Source of the DNA: Salinicola halimionae | Lineage (GTDB): Bacteria > Pseudomonadota > Gammaproteobacteria > Pseudomonadales > Halomonadaceae | Length of the DNA stretch: 64,000 nt | NCBI RefSeq assembly: GCF_003206065.1 | Contig: NZ_PZJQ01000004.1 | Span: forward strand, 1,151,965-1,215,964 | Direction: 5' to 3' | Part shown: positions 35,356 to 43,067 of the stretch, piece after piece | Layout: every line of letters begins with the position of its first letter | How positions within the stretch are numbered: the stretch's first letter is position 1 | Notes under the pieces: model-generated | What the model was told of the DNA's origin: nothing | Seen by the model: the letters and a program-made list of their open reading frames with translations, nothing else | The model's database searches: none | Program-made: the position numbers and the translations under genes

Positions 35356-37065
35356 TTGGACTCGATCAATAGCCTTTTCCTCGTTTGCGGGGCACTGATA
35401 GCCCTGAGCATTCTAGCCAGCCGCGTCTCGTCCCGGATTGGCGTGCCGCTGCTCGTCCTCTTTCTAGGACTCGGCATGCTTGCCGGTGAGGAGGGTGTGC
35501 TCGGCCTGCAATTCAATGATTATTCTCAAGCGTTCCTGATCGGGCATCTCGCGCTGGCGATGATCCTGCTCGATGGCGGTCTTCGCACGCGCTTCCGGAC
35601 CTTTCGCGTGGGCCTCAAACCTGCGCTCTCGCTAGCGACCATCGGCGTCTTCCTGACCAGCGGCATTGTCGGCTTATTGGCCATGTGGTTACTCGATCTG
35701 AGTCTGATCGAAGGTTTGCTGGTGGGCGCGATCGTCGGCTCGACCGACGCTGCGGCGGTGTTTTCCATGCTCAAGGGCCAGGGTGTCAATCTCAACGAGC
35801 GAGTGGGAGCAACGCTCGAGATCGAGTCCGGCACCAACGATCCGATGGCTATTTTCCTGACCATCACTTTGGCCGACTTACTGACGGGGGCCGTTGGAGG
35901 GGTCTGGGAAACGCTGATGCACTTCATCCTCCAGTTCGGCCTGGGCCTGGCCGTCGGGTTGGGTGGGGGATGGGTGTCGGCCAAGCTGCTGCGCTGGCTG
36001 GATCTGGCGCCGGGCCTCTATTCTCTGCTCGCGCTGGCCCTGGGGTTCTGTATCTTCGGCGCGACCAGCGCCGCCGGAGGTAGTGGCTTTCTGGCCATCT
36101 ATCTTACCGGGCTGATGATCGGCAATCAGCCGGGGCGCCATCTCAACCATATACTGCCGGTGCATGACGGGCTGGCATGGCTCAGCCAGATCGGTCTGTT
36201 TCTGGTACTGGGGTTGCTGGTGACCCCATCCGAGATGATCGATTACGCCGTACCCAGTGCCATTCTGGCAGTGGCATTGATCGTGCTGGCACGTCCCGTT
36301 GCCGTCATGGTTTCGCTGGTACCGTTCTTCAATTTCCGGTGGCGAGAACTTTGCTTTATCTCCTGGGTCGGGTTGCGAGGCGCAGTTCCTATCGTGCTGG
36401 CGATCTTTCCCGTCATCAGCGGTGTCGAGAACGCCACGCTCTACTTCAACGTGGCGTTCTTCGTTGTATTGATATCCCTGCTGCTGCAGGGATCAACGCT
36501 AGCTCGCGTTGCTCGCTGGATGCGTGTCGTATTGCCGGAAACCACGACGCCCGATCGTCGTGGGCAGTTGGGCGTGCTGCCCGAAAACGACTACGAGATG
36601 TTCGTCTACAAGGTCGAAAATGAATCGCTCGACGACGTGCCGATTCGGCTGCTGCGATTACCATCAGGCACGCTGATTTCGGCGATTTTCCGCCAGCACG
36701 CGATGTTGCACCCGAAGGGGAGCACACGCCTTCGACTGAGCGATGTCATCTGTCTGATCGGGCGAACCGGTGACCTGCCATCACTTAACCGCCTGTTCAA
36801 TGGCGAAGCGAAGCTCAAGCGAGAGCGCGCCTTTTTCGGGACGTTCACGCTGGATGGCGAAGCATTGATGCAAGAAGTGGCTGACGCTTACGGCCTGACC
36901 TTGAGCCCCGGCGAGCAGGAAATGACGCTCGGGGAGTTCGTGGCGCTTCGCGTAGGCGGGCATCCCGTGGTCGGGGATGACGTCGACTGGCACGGATTCC
37001 ACTGGGTCGTCAGCGAGATGGAAGGCAATCGCGTGACCCGCGTCGGGCTGCGACTTTACCACTGA
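35356..37065 (+). CDS. nhaP2: K+/H+ antiporter NhaP2 (CPA1)
   Basis: NhaP2 (CvrA) exports potassium in exchange for protons at the inner membrane. The N-terminal ~390 residues form about 12-13 spans, with the CPA1 sites ALAMILLDGGLRTRF and GAIVGSTDAAAVFSML and the ND motif in ESGTNDPMAIF. A cytoplasmic RCK-C/TrkA-C domain follows (about residues 415-490) and a CorC/HlyC-type domain near the end. Length 569 is close to E. coli (578). The start codon is TTG with no strong ribosome site. Confidence 0.93.
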   Translation: MDSINSLFLVCGALIALSILASRVSSRIGVPLLVLFLGLGMLAGEEGVLGLQFNDYSQAFLIGHLALAMILLDGGLRTRFRTFRVGLKPALSLATIGVFLTSGIVGLLAMWLLDLSLIEGLLVGAIVGSTDAAAVFSMLKGQGVNLNERVGATLEIESGTNDPMAIFLTITLADLLTGAVGGVWETLMHFILQFGLGLAVGLGGGWVSAKLLRWLDLAPGLYSLLALALGFCIFGATSAAGGSGFLAIYLTGLMIGNQPGRHLNHILPVHDGLAWLSQIGLFLVLGLLVTPSEMIDYAVPSAILAVALIVLARPVAVMVSLVPFFNFRWRELCFISWVGLRGAVPIVLAIFPVISGVENATLYFNVAFFVVLISLLLQGSTLARVARWMRVVLPETTTPDRRGQLGVLPENDYEMFVYKVENESLDDVPIRLLRLPSGTLISAIFRQHAMLHPKGSTRLRLSDVICLIGRTGDLPSLNRLFNGEAKLKRERAFFGTFTLDGEALMQEVADAYGLTLSPGEQEMTLGEFVALRVGGHPVVGDDVDWHGFHWVVSEMEGNRVTRVGLRLYH

Positions 37066-37254
37066 ACCTGAGGAACTCGAGATTCTGGACCGTACTCGAT
37101 AATCGAATCGAGGTCTGGAATCGACCCCCGAACCTTGGAACACCCTTCACAACGGCTTGCCCGATGGGCGTGCCCAGTGTTCCCATGGCTGGTGTTTGAG
37201 TCATCTATCCACGCGTTCCCCGACTGTGCCAAATGAAATGACCCCCGAGACGCA

Positions 37255-37470
37255 CTACTCGACCTCAGCCTCGTCGGTAGGGTTATCCAATCGTTTGCCT
37301 GTCTCGCAAGATGTCATTCGGTTCATGCTATCGGCGCGTTTCTGCGCCTGAGAGGCATCGGCGAAATGGCCTAAACTGCCGCCGGTATCGCCGTCATAGA
37401 CCTCGTAGCAAATCTGTCCCGGATCACCAGGTTTGTGGGTCTTTCGGACCTCGACGAACGGTTCTGCCAT
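37255..37470 (-). CDS. Small uncharacterised protein (71 aa)
   Basis: I do not recognise a family. The protein is hydrophilic, with a compact first 50 residues (AEPFVEVRKTHKPGDPGQIC, YEVYDGDTGGSLGHFADASQ) and a charged tail. GGAGG stands 8 bases before the ATG at 37470, which is good evidence of translation; an earlier TTG would put the ribosome site inside the frame. It is alone, facing nhaP2 head-on. Confidence 0.65.
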   Translation of the reverse strand: MAEPFVEVRKTHKPGDPGQICYEVYDGDTGGSLGHFADASQAQKRADSMNRMTSCETGKRLDNPTDEAEVE

Positions 37471-37652
37471 GATGTGATCCTCCAAGGAAAAAACATCGAT
37501 AATCAGGTTAGTTGTGATACGCGGTTGTACAGCGACATGATGGTTGTCACTAAGGTGGCGGTGACTCGCCTGGGGGCTGTCGGAGCGCGATGCAACGTAG
37601 AGAGGCTAATGTTTCAGCCAGGAGCGTATCAAGAAACCGTCCCATGGCGTGC

Positions 37653-37967
37653 TCACTCAGGGTCCAAATCCCACTGCAGGCCGAATTGAAGGCCGTTGAT
37701 TGCTTCGTCGATGAGGCCCTCATTGCGGCCGCCACTGCTATCTTCCGCTTGTTCTATTGCCACCTGTGTCTGAGGATCGGGCCATCCCAGTCGAGCCATG
37801 CATAGCTGATATTCGGGCTCACCCCCGATCTGATGCGTCTGCCGCTCGCAGGTATCGCTGTCCTGTAGAAAATTCGTAGCCGTCAGCCGCGGTTTCGCCG
37901 ACACACAACCTGCCAGGAGAAGGGGGACGACGAAGAAAATTAATGCGCGGTACATTGGCAACATCAC
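37653..37967 (-). CDS. Small predicted lipoprotein
   Basis: A 104-residue protein with a signal peptide ending in the lipobox LLLAGC (Cys about residue 21), so it is probably lipid-anchored. The mature part has two further Cys (DTCERQ, YQLCMARL) and a DUF-like helical stretch. Start choice is unclear: GTG at 37967 and ATGs at 37964 and 37955 lie close together, none with a strong ribosome site. Function unknown. Confidence 0.6.
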   Translation of the reverse strand: MMLPMYRALIFFVVPLLLAGCVSAKPRLTATNFLQDSDTCERQTHQIGGEPEYQLCMARLGWPDPQTQVAIEQAEDSSGGRNEGLIDEAINGLQFGLQWDLDPE

Positions 37968-38121
37968 AAGAGACTAGATGCAGGGTAGCACCGTTCAGGC
38001 CCGCATCCGCATCGTCAGCCCAAAAAAGCCACGACCCAATCACCATTTGCGACGTCTGAGAAGATCCAATGTTTTGCAGACTGGGTGCGCTGTGGTCGCG
38101 TAGGTAGTCGCACAGATGGCT

Positions 38122-38364
38122 TCACGAAGCCAGACCCGATGTCGGCGAGGACCAGTTGAGCAGAACATCGTGCGGAGTGATGTGAATCACATGAATTCTG
38201 TCACTGTCATCGAACTGCTCGACGAGCCGTTCCCAGACATTCACGGGTTCACCCTTATCTCTACTGATCGTCACTTGATGGCGGCTATTGGCATGGGCCA
38301 CCGAGATAAGTTTTTCCACACGGCGTCTGAGTCTGGTTTCAGGCGTTGGAAAGGAAATGACCAT
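38122..38364 (-). CDS. DUF1654 family protein, LexA-controlled
   Basis: An 80-residue cytoplasmic protein resembling the DUF1654 family known from pseudomonads: a basic first helix TRLRRRVEKLISVAHANSRH, then the WERL motif (VNVWERLVEQFDDSDRIHVI) and a terminal aromatic residue (VLLNW). Function unknown. GGAG stands 6 bases before the ATG. A LexA box lies 16 bases upstream of the start, so it is probably SOS-induced. Confidence 0.7.
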   Translation of the reverse strand: MVISFPTPETRLRRRVEKLISVAHANSRHQVTISRDKGEPVNVWERLVEQFDDSDRIHVIHITPHDVLLNWSSPTSGLAS

Positions 38365-38379
38365 CGAACGCTCCGCGCT

Positions 38380-38399
38380 AACTGTTTATCCATACAGTA
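38380..38399. promoter_or_regulatory. LexA (SOS) box
   Basis: AACTGTTTATCCATACAGTA contains CTGT-N8-ACAG (38382-38397), a full match to the gammaproteobacterial LexA core, with the flanking A and T also symmetric (aACTGT...ACAGTa). It sits 15-34 bases before the ATG of the DUF1654 gene, where LexA would block transcription or early elongation. Confidence 0.8.
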
Positions 38400-38508
38400 T
38401 CGGACAGGATGGGGACAAAGACAATCTCGATGCTGAAATGAAGCGGGAAGGGCTCGGGGCGTCCGTCGTGCCGACCCTCAGTTCGAGAATGGCGCCGTTC
38501 ATCGATAA

Positions 38509-38874
38509 TTACTGCGGATGACTCTCCATGTAAGACTGGATGGCGGACACGGTGGTCTGCATATCGTCGCAGAAAGACTGTGACGGCTCGAAGTCAGCGC
38601 CGCTCGCCAGTTTCTTCATTTCTTCATCGTGATTGGAAACCTGACCGTTCTCACGCAGTCCTCGAGCCATACTCGTCAGTGCTTGCTGAGTCTGCTGCGG
38701 ATTGTCGCTGTTGGAAATGTAGTCATCGATCTGCTGGGTTTGCTCGCTGACATGCTTCATCAAGCCATCCGACGTGCATTCAAAATCGTCTGCGACCGCC
38801 TGGGTCGAAGCGAATACAGCGCCGAGCGCTGTGGCGACAGCAATATTTCTCATATAATTCAACGCGGTATCCAT
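38509..38874 (-). CDS. Small periplasmic protein of unknown function
   Basis: A 121-residue protein with a signal peptide (IAVATALGAVFASTQAVA, cleavage before DDFEC). The mature part is helical, Gln/Ser/Asp-rich, with two Cys (DFECTSDG and SQSFCDDM) that may form a disulphide. I do not recognise the family. The ATG at 38874 is used; a TTG two codons earlier and an ATG at 38853 are alternatives and none has a clear ribosome site. Confidence 0.6.
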   Translation of the reverse strand: MDTALNYMRNIAVATALGAVFASTQAVADDFECTSDGLMKHVSEQTQQIDDYISNSDNPQQTQQALTSMARGLRENGQVSNHDEEMKKLASGADFEPSQSFCDDMQTTVSAIQSYMESHPQ

Positions 38875-39117
38875 TTTCAAAACATTGACTACCCACTATG
38901 ACAGCTTTGGCTTCTACACTCTAGCGCACAGGTAGGGTGAGACGGGTTGGCGAGACATGGAAGGCGCGCCAGCAAGGTCAGGTGATCGAGAGGGACGCGG
39001 CGACCGCCACTGAGATGTCGAAATGTCAGGCGAGGTCAGCTCTCAATCCGCTGAGATCCCAGCAATCACCCTTGAATCGGCGGTTGGTGAAAATGAGAAG
39101 GGCGGTTTGCTTGAGCA

Positions 39118-39149
39118 AAAACGAAAAAAGGCCAGCTGAGTAGCTGACC
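39118..39149 (-). terminator. Rho-independent terminator after tRNA-Ser
   Basis: On the minus strand an 8-bp stem (39142-39149 with 39130-39137, one G-T pair) with loop ACTC is followed by TTTTTTCGTTTTT. It begins 13 bases after the tRNA 3' end. Confidence 0.88.
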
Positions 39150-39161
39150 TTTTCGAAAAGG

Positions 39162-39252
39162 TGGCGGAGGGACAGGGATTCGAACCCTGGGTAGGCTATT
39201 AACCTACGCCGGTTTTCAAGACCGGTGCATTCAACCGCTCTGCCATCCCTCC
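39162..39252 (-). tRNA. serT: tRNA-Ser (anticodon UGA)
   Basis: A 91-base tRNA with encoded CCA. Acceptor GGAGGGA pairs with TCCCTCC; anticodon stem CCGGT/ACCGG encloses loop CTTGAAA with anticodon TGA; a long variable arm (GTAGGTTAATAGCCTAC) marks a class II serine tRNA; T loop GGTTCGAATCC is standard. In E. coli the same isoacceptor gene (serT) also adjoins yccA. Confidence 0.97.
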
Positions 39253-39415
39253 GGCTTACGGCGTGGAATACTACCAGCTCATCCGAATACGTCAATAGGT
39301 TCTTTAGCTTTCAACAAGTTATTTCGCTTTGAGCCCGCTCTTAACGCTTGTCAGGGGAACTTTGCAAGGGCATTCTGGTCTACGGGTGAGTTTCAACAGA
39401 ACTGAGGGGACTACA

Positions 39416-40087
39416 ATGGATTTTCGAACGTCGCACGACATCACCGATCGTCGATCGAGCGCGGTCAGCACCAACAAGGTGTTGCGTAACACCTACATGT
39501 TGCTGGCCATGACGCTGCTATTTTCTGCCGTGACCGCTGGCGCCGCCATGGCTATGGGCGTCACGCAGCTCAACATCTTCGTGTTCTTCATCGGTGCCTA
39601 CGGCCTGATGTTTCTGGTTCACAAGACAGCCAACTCCGGGGCCGGCATCGCGGCGATATTCGCCTTCACCGGGTTTATGGGTTTCACGTTGGGGCCGATC
39701 ATCGACCTCTACCTTTCGATTCCCAATGGCGCACAGCTGGTAATGACTGCGCTGGGCATGACTGCCGCAACGTTCCTGGGACTTTCTGCGGTGGCGCTGA
39801 TTACGCGCAAGGACTTCAGCTTCCTGGGCAACTTCATGATGGCGGGTGCCATTGTGCTGGTGCTGGCGATGGTCGCGGCGATGGTCTTCAACATCCCGGG
39901 TCTGGCGCTGGCGGTTTCCGCCGGTTTCGTGCTGTTCTCGTCAGCGGCGATTCTGTATCAGACCAGCGAGATCGTGAATCGCGCGGGTGAGACGAATTAC
40001 ATCCTGGCGACCGTCACGCTCTACGTGTCGATCTACAATCTGTTCCTCAGCCTGCTGTCGATCCTGGGCGTTATGTCCCGCGACTAA
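39416..40087 (+). CDS. yccA: Bax inhibitor-1 family membrane protein YccA
   Basis: YccA is a seven-helix inner-membrane protein that modulates FtsH protease in E. coli. The 223-residue product (E. coli 219) has the BI-1 pattern: KVLRNTYMLLAMTLLFSAVTA, GFMGFTLGPIIDLYLSI and the terminal ILATVTLYVSIYNLFLSLLS (family LYxDxxNLF, here LYVSIYNLF). GAGGGG is 7 bases before the ATG at 39416; a longer frame from 39329 has no ribosome site. Between tRNA-Ser and the tus genes, as in E. coli. Confidence 0.92.
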   Translation: MDFRTSHDITDRRSSAVSTNKVLRNTYMLLAMTLLFSAVTAGAAMAMGVTQLNIFVFFIGAYGLMFLVHKTANSGAGIAAIFAFTGFMGFTLGPIIDLYLSIPNGAQLVMTALGMTAATFLGLSAVALITRKDFSFLGNFMMAGAIVLVLAMVAAMVFNIPGLALAVSAGFVLFSSAAILYQTSEIVNRAGETNYILATVTLYVSIYNLFLSLLSILGVMSRD

Positions 40088-40283
40088 TGCGCCTGACATG
40101 GAGCTGATAGTAATCAGCGCTCATGGTAAAAGCGTTCACCAGCAATAGGCGAATTCAGGACGAGGAATCTGCCAAAATCCTGATTACCGTGGCGCTATTC
40201 TTTACCCACGCGGTGCTACGGTTTTCTTGAGGGATAATAGGTGAAGTGTCTGGTTAAGAGGCGATTAAGGGTTAAGGATCAAT

Positions 40284-40700
40284 ATGGTGAAAAATCGTCC
40301 GGCAACCATCCACCCTGACTCCGACCCGGCGATGCAGGCGCTGCTAAAGCGCCTGTCACCGGCTGTCGCAAACAGTTTTACCACTGAGCAGCTCATCGCG
40401 CTGGCTTCGGTTGTTGGCGCCCGTGGTGGTCGCGTACACGCAATCGATGTTCGTTCTACCATCAAGTTACCATTTATCCCATTTAGTTTTTACCTAGTGT
40501 TTTTAATGGGTAAAAACCGCCGCCGTTTAAATGCAACAGAGCAATTCATCGCGGTGCTCTCAATGCTTTTTCTCATTGCGTTGGCCTGCACTTTTGTAGT
40601 CTGTTTTCTATTTTTTGCTTTATATTTACTTAAATCTGCCTTGGGCATCGATATATTAACTGGCTATTCCACCGGGCTTTGGGACTGGTTCAAGAGCTAA
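40284..40700 (+). CDS. Uncharacterised two-helix membrane protein
   Basis: I do not recognise a family. The 138-residue protein has a soluble N-terminal part (about residues 1-55) with FTTEQLIALASVVGARGGRV, a basic segment, a short hydrophobic stretch (PFIPFSFYLVFLMG, about residues 62-75) and a strong membrane helix (about residues 85-118). AAGGAT lies 5 bases before the ATG. From about 40460 the DNA is richer in A and T than its neighbours, hinting at a different origin. A terminator follows. It lies between yccA and tusD, where E. coli has no such gene. Confidence 0.7.
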   Translation: MVKNRPATIHPDSDPAMQALLKRLSPAVANSFTTEQLIALASVVGARGGRVHAIDVRSTIKLPFIPFSFYLVFLMGKNRRRLNATEQFIAVLSMLFLIALACTFVVCFLFFALYLLKSALGIDILTGYSTGLWDWFKS

Positions 40701-40714
40701 AGAATAATGGTCTG

Positions 40715-40745
40715 AAAAGCCGGTTTATCAAAGCCGGCTTTTTTC
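40715..40745 (+). terminator. Rho-independent terminator after the 40.3-kb membrane protein gene
   Basis: Stem AAGCCGG/CCGGCTT (40717-40723 with 40734-40740), loop of about ten bases, followed by TTTTC. It ends 45 bases after the stop. Confidence 0.85.
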
Positions 40746-41001
40746 TTAATGCGACCCCTTGCGTATTTGCGTCGCTAAAATCTGGAGTCGATGGTGGCTT
40801 CTGTGTCAGTTCTTTAGTTCATTGACGCAGATTGGCATCATAGTGCACTTCAAACGGCTATCCGGAATAGCCTGAGTAAACGCAAGCGGTCTGTTCAGAT
40901 TTCCAGGGCTTTTCAAGCCCTACTACGTTGAGGCTTCGTCGTTTGATACCATGTCGTTTGCCCAACCATTCCGGGCCGGTCGAACGGGAGCCGCGGTTGT
41001 C

Positions 41002-41397
41002 ATGCTGAATTACGCGTTGTTGGTACATGCCGCGCCCTATAGCCATCAGGCGGCGCTTTCGGCGTTGCGCTTCGCGGATGCCATCGTGACGGGCGGACAT
41101 CGGCTGGCAGCCGTCTTTTTCTATCATGACGGTGTGCACAATGCTTCCGCACTGATGTCGCCGCCGCAGGACGAAATCCATCTTGCCGAAGGCTGGAAGC
41201 GACTTCACGAAGATCATGGTACACAGCTGTTGGTCTGCATTGCGGCCGGTTTGCGTCGGGGTCTGCTGAATACCGATGAAGCCAATCGTCATGGTTTGGC
41301 ATCGCACAATGTCGAAGCCCCATTTGAATTGACCGGTATTGGCCAATTGGTCGATGCCATGCTCAACAATGATCGACTGATCACGTTTGCCCCATGA
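41002..41397 (+). CDS. tusD: Sulfurtransferase complex subunit TusD
   Basis: TusD takes sulfur from TusA within the TusBCD complex, feeding 2-thiouridine synthesis at the wobble base of tRNA Lys, Glu and Gln. The product (131 residues; E. coli 128) has the family start LNYALLVHAAPYSHQAALSALRFA and the active Cys in TQLLVCIAAGLRRGL (about residue 79). I use the ATG at 41002, with GGGAG 11 bases upstream; a GTG/ATG further up would add 17 unlike residues. Overlaps tusC by 4 bases. Confidence 0.92.
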   Translation: MLNYALLVHAAPYSHQAALSALRFADAIVTGGHRLAAVFFYHDGVHNASALMSPPQDEIHLAEGWKRLHEDHGTQLLVCIAAGLRRGLLNTDEANRHGLASHNVEAPFELTGIGQLVDAMLNNDRLITFAP

Positions 41398-41780
41398 CGA
41401 ATATTCGCGCTTCCGACATCGAGCCTCAGGATCTGATGGTCGTTCTGCGCCATCCGCCCCATGGCAGCCATTGGCTACGCGAAGGAATCGACGTCGCGCT
41501 GGTCGCGGCAGCGTTCGGCCAGCGTGTGGGTCTGCTGTTCCAGGGCGATGGCGTCTATGCGCTGTTAGAAGGTCAGCAGGCCGGTGCACTGGGCCAGAAG
41601 GGCACCCATCCGCAGCTGGCGATGCTGGAGATGTACGATATCGAGTCGTTATGGGTCAGCGCAGCGGCGCTTTCCGAACGTGGCCTGTCGATAGACGACT
41701 TGATGTTGCCGGTGAAGCCCTTGGGCGCCGAAGCGGTGGCAGAACTAATGCAGGTTCAACCCCACACACTGATTTTCTGA
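41394..41780 (+). CDS. tusC: Sulfurtransferase complex subunit TusC
   Basis: TusC is a structural partner in TusBCD. The 128-residue product has the DsrF-like core HWLREGIDVALVAAAFGQRVGLLFQGDGVYAL (about residues 26-57, shown here by its key parts REGIDVALV and LLFQGDGV). Overlaps the tusD stop by 4 bases; tusB follows after 16 bases. Confidence 0.92.
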   Translation: MTNIRASDIEPQDLMVVLRHPPHGSHWLREGIDVALVAAAFGQRVGLLFQGDGVYALLEGQQAGALGQKGTHPQLAMLEMYDIESLWVSAAALSERGLSIDDLMLPVKPLGAEAVAELMQVQPHTLIF

Positions 41781-41796
41781 GTCCGGAACGCATTCC

Positions 41797-42087
41797 ATGC
41801 AACTGCATTTGCTTAACCGATCTCCGCAGTCGACGGCCGTCTATCGAGACCTGGGCGAGGCTTTTGGCGCGGATGACCAGCTACTCCTGATCGAAGATGC
41901 CTGCTATGCGGCGCTGCCTGCTGCCAGTGGTGTGATCGAGGCATTCGGAGGGCGGGTTTCGGTGCTCGAAGAGGATCTCGTATCTCGCGGACTGGCTGGG
42001 CGAGTGAGCCCGGCCATTACCGTGGTGGATATGAAAGGGTTCTTGGCCTTGACGGAAACCCATGAACGCTGCGTGAGTTGGTTCTGA
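41797..42087 (+). CDS. tusB: Sulfurtransferase complex subunit TusB
   Basis: TusB (DsrH-like) completes the TusBCD heterohexamer. The 96 residues begin MQLHLLNRSPQSTAVYRDL and include LLIEDACYAAL, the family Cys site, and end ERCVSWF. Length equals E. coli TusB (95). Its stop overlaps the tusE start by one base (TGATG). Confidence 0.9.
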   Translation: MQLHLLNRSPQSTAVYRDLGEAFGADDQLLLIEDACYAALPAASGVIEAFGGRVSVLEEDLVSRGLAGRVSPAITVVDMKGFLALTETHERCVSWF

Positions 42088-42437
42088 TGGCAACGACAAC
42101 GGCAAGAACTTTGATGGTGGAAGGCCAGCCCATCGCGCTGGACCCGGAAGGCTATCTGGTGACGCTGGATGACTGGTCGGAGCGCGTCGCCGAGGCGTTG
42201 GCGGCGGACGACGGTCGGGATCTGACCCCCGCTCATTGGGAAGTGATCGAGGTGTTGCGTGATTTTTACCAGCGCTTCGAGGCAGCGCCGGCCATGCGCC
42301 CATTGGTCAAAGCCGTAAAGCAGTCGCTGGGCGCGGAGAAGGGCAGTTCGATCTATCTGATGCAACTCTTCCCCGAGAGTCCGGCCAAGGTCGGCGCTCG
42401 GTTGGCCGGCTTGCCCAAGCCGACCAACTGTCTCTAG
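42087..42437 (+). CDS. tusE: Sulfur carrier TusE (DsrC family)
   Basis: TusE passes sulfur from TusBCD to MnmA. The 116-residue product has LDPEGYLVTLDDWSERVAEAL, LTPAHWEVIEVLRDFY and the C-terminal arm ending PKPTNCL, whose penultimate Cys carries the persulfide. I start at the ATG at 42087, coupled to the tusB stop by TGATG; an ATG three codons earlier is unlikely. Confidence 0.95.
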   Translation: MATTTARTLMVEGQPIALDPEGYLVTLDDWSERVAEALAADDGRDLTPAHWEVIEVLRDFYQRFEAAPAMRPLVKAVKQSLGAEKGSSIYLMQLFPESPAKVGARLAGLPKPTNCL

Positions 42438-42463
42438 TTCATGATCCTCTCAGAATCCCCGTC

Positions 42464-43012
42464 ATGAACTTTCTCGCCCATGCCTGGCTTTCGCGTCATG
42501 GCAGTGACGATTTCCTCTACGGCAATCTGATCGCCGATGGTGTCAAAGGGGCGAATCTCGAATCGTGGCCCTCGGGGGTCGCCTCGGGTATTCGGCATCA
42601 TCGTCGGGTCGATGCCGCCATCGATCACCACGCTGAAGTCCTGCGGTTGTTGCAGATGGCGCCGAAAGAACAGCGACGTTATACCGGTATCGCGCTGGAT
42701 CTGGTATGGGATCATTTCCTGGCCAGCCGCTATCCGGATGCGACGCTGGTCGAACGCTGCTATAGCGTCCTCGGCGAGCGCCGAGCCCCAGCGAGACTGG
42801 CAGGGATGGTGCCGGCGATGATCGACGGTGACTGGTTGCAGCGTTATGCGGACTTCGACTTTACCTGCCGTGCCATCGCCGGTATCGGCCAACGCCTGCG
42901 CGGGCCGAATCAGCTTGCGGCGCTGACACCTTGGCTACGCGACGAGTACACCAACCTCGAAACCGCCTTCGTTACATTATGGCCCGATATGAAACATCAC
43001 TTCAGTGAGTGA
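42464..43012 (+). CDS. acpH: Acyl carrier protein phosphodiesterase AcpH
   Basis: AcpH removes the 4'-phosphopantetheine arm from holo-ACP; it belongs to the HD superfamily. The start MNFLAHAWLSRHGSDDFLYGN is diagnostic; IRHHRRVDAAIDHH and LDLVWDHFLAS supply metal ligands. Length 182 is near E. coli (193). It follows tusE by 26 bases, probably in the same transcript. Confidence 0.92.
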   Translation: MNFLAHAWLSRHGSDDFLYGNLIADGVKGANLESWPSGVASGIRHHRRVDAAIDHHAEVLRLLQMAPKEQRRYTGIALDLVWDHFLASRYPDATLVERCYSVLGERRAPARLAGMVPAMIDGDWLQRYADFDFTCRAIAGIGQRLRGPNQLAALTPWLRDEYTNLETAFVTLWPDMKHHFSE

Positions 43013-43067
43013 GCCAATGCGGTCGGTGTCGGTAAGACATGGCACCCTCGAATCGGCTTTCCAGCCA

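Noticed and set aside
39162-39252. tRNA-Ser as an integration site with att duplication
   Set aside because: I looked for a second copy of the tRNA 3' end within the nearby kilobases and saw none; no integrase is present.
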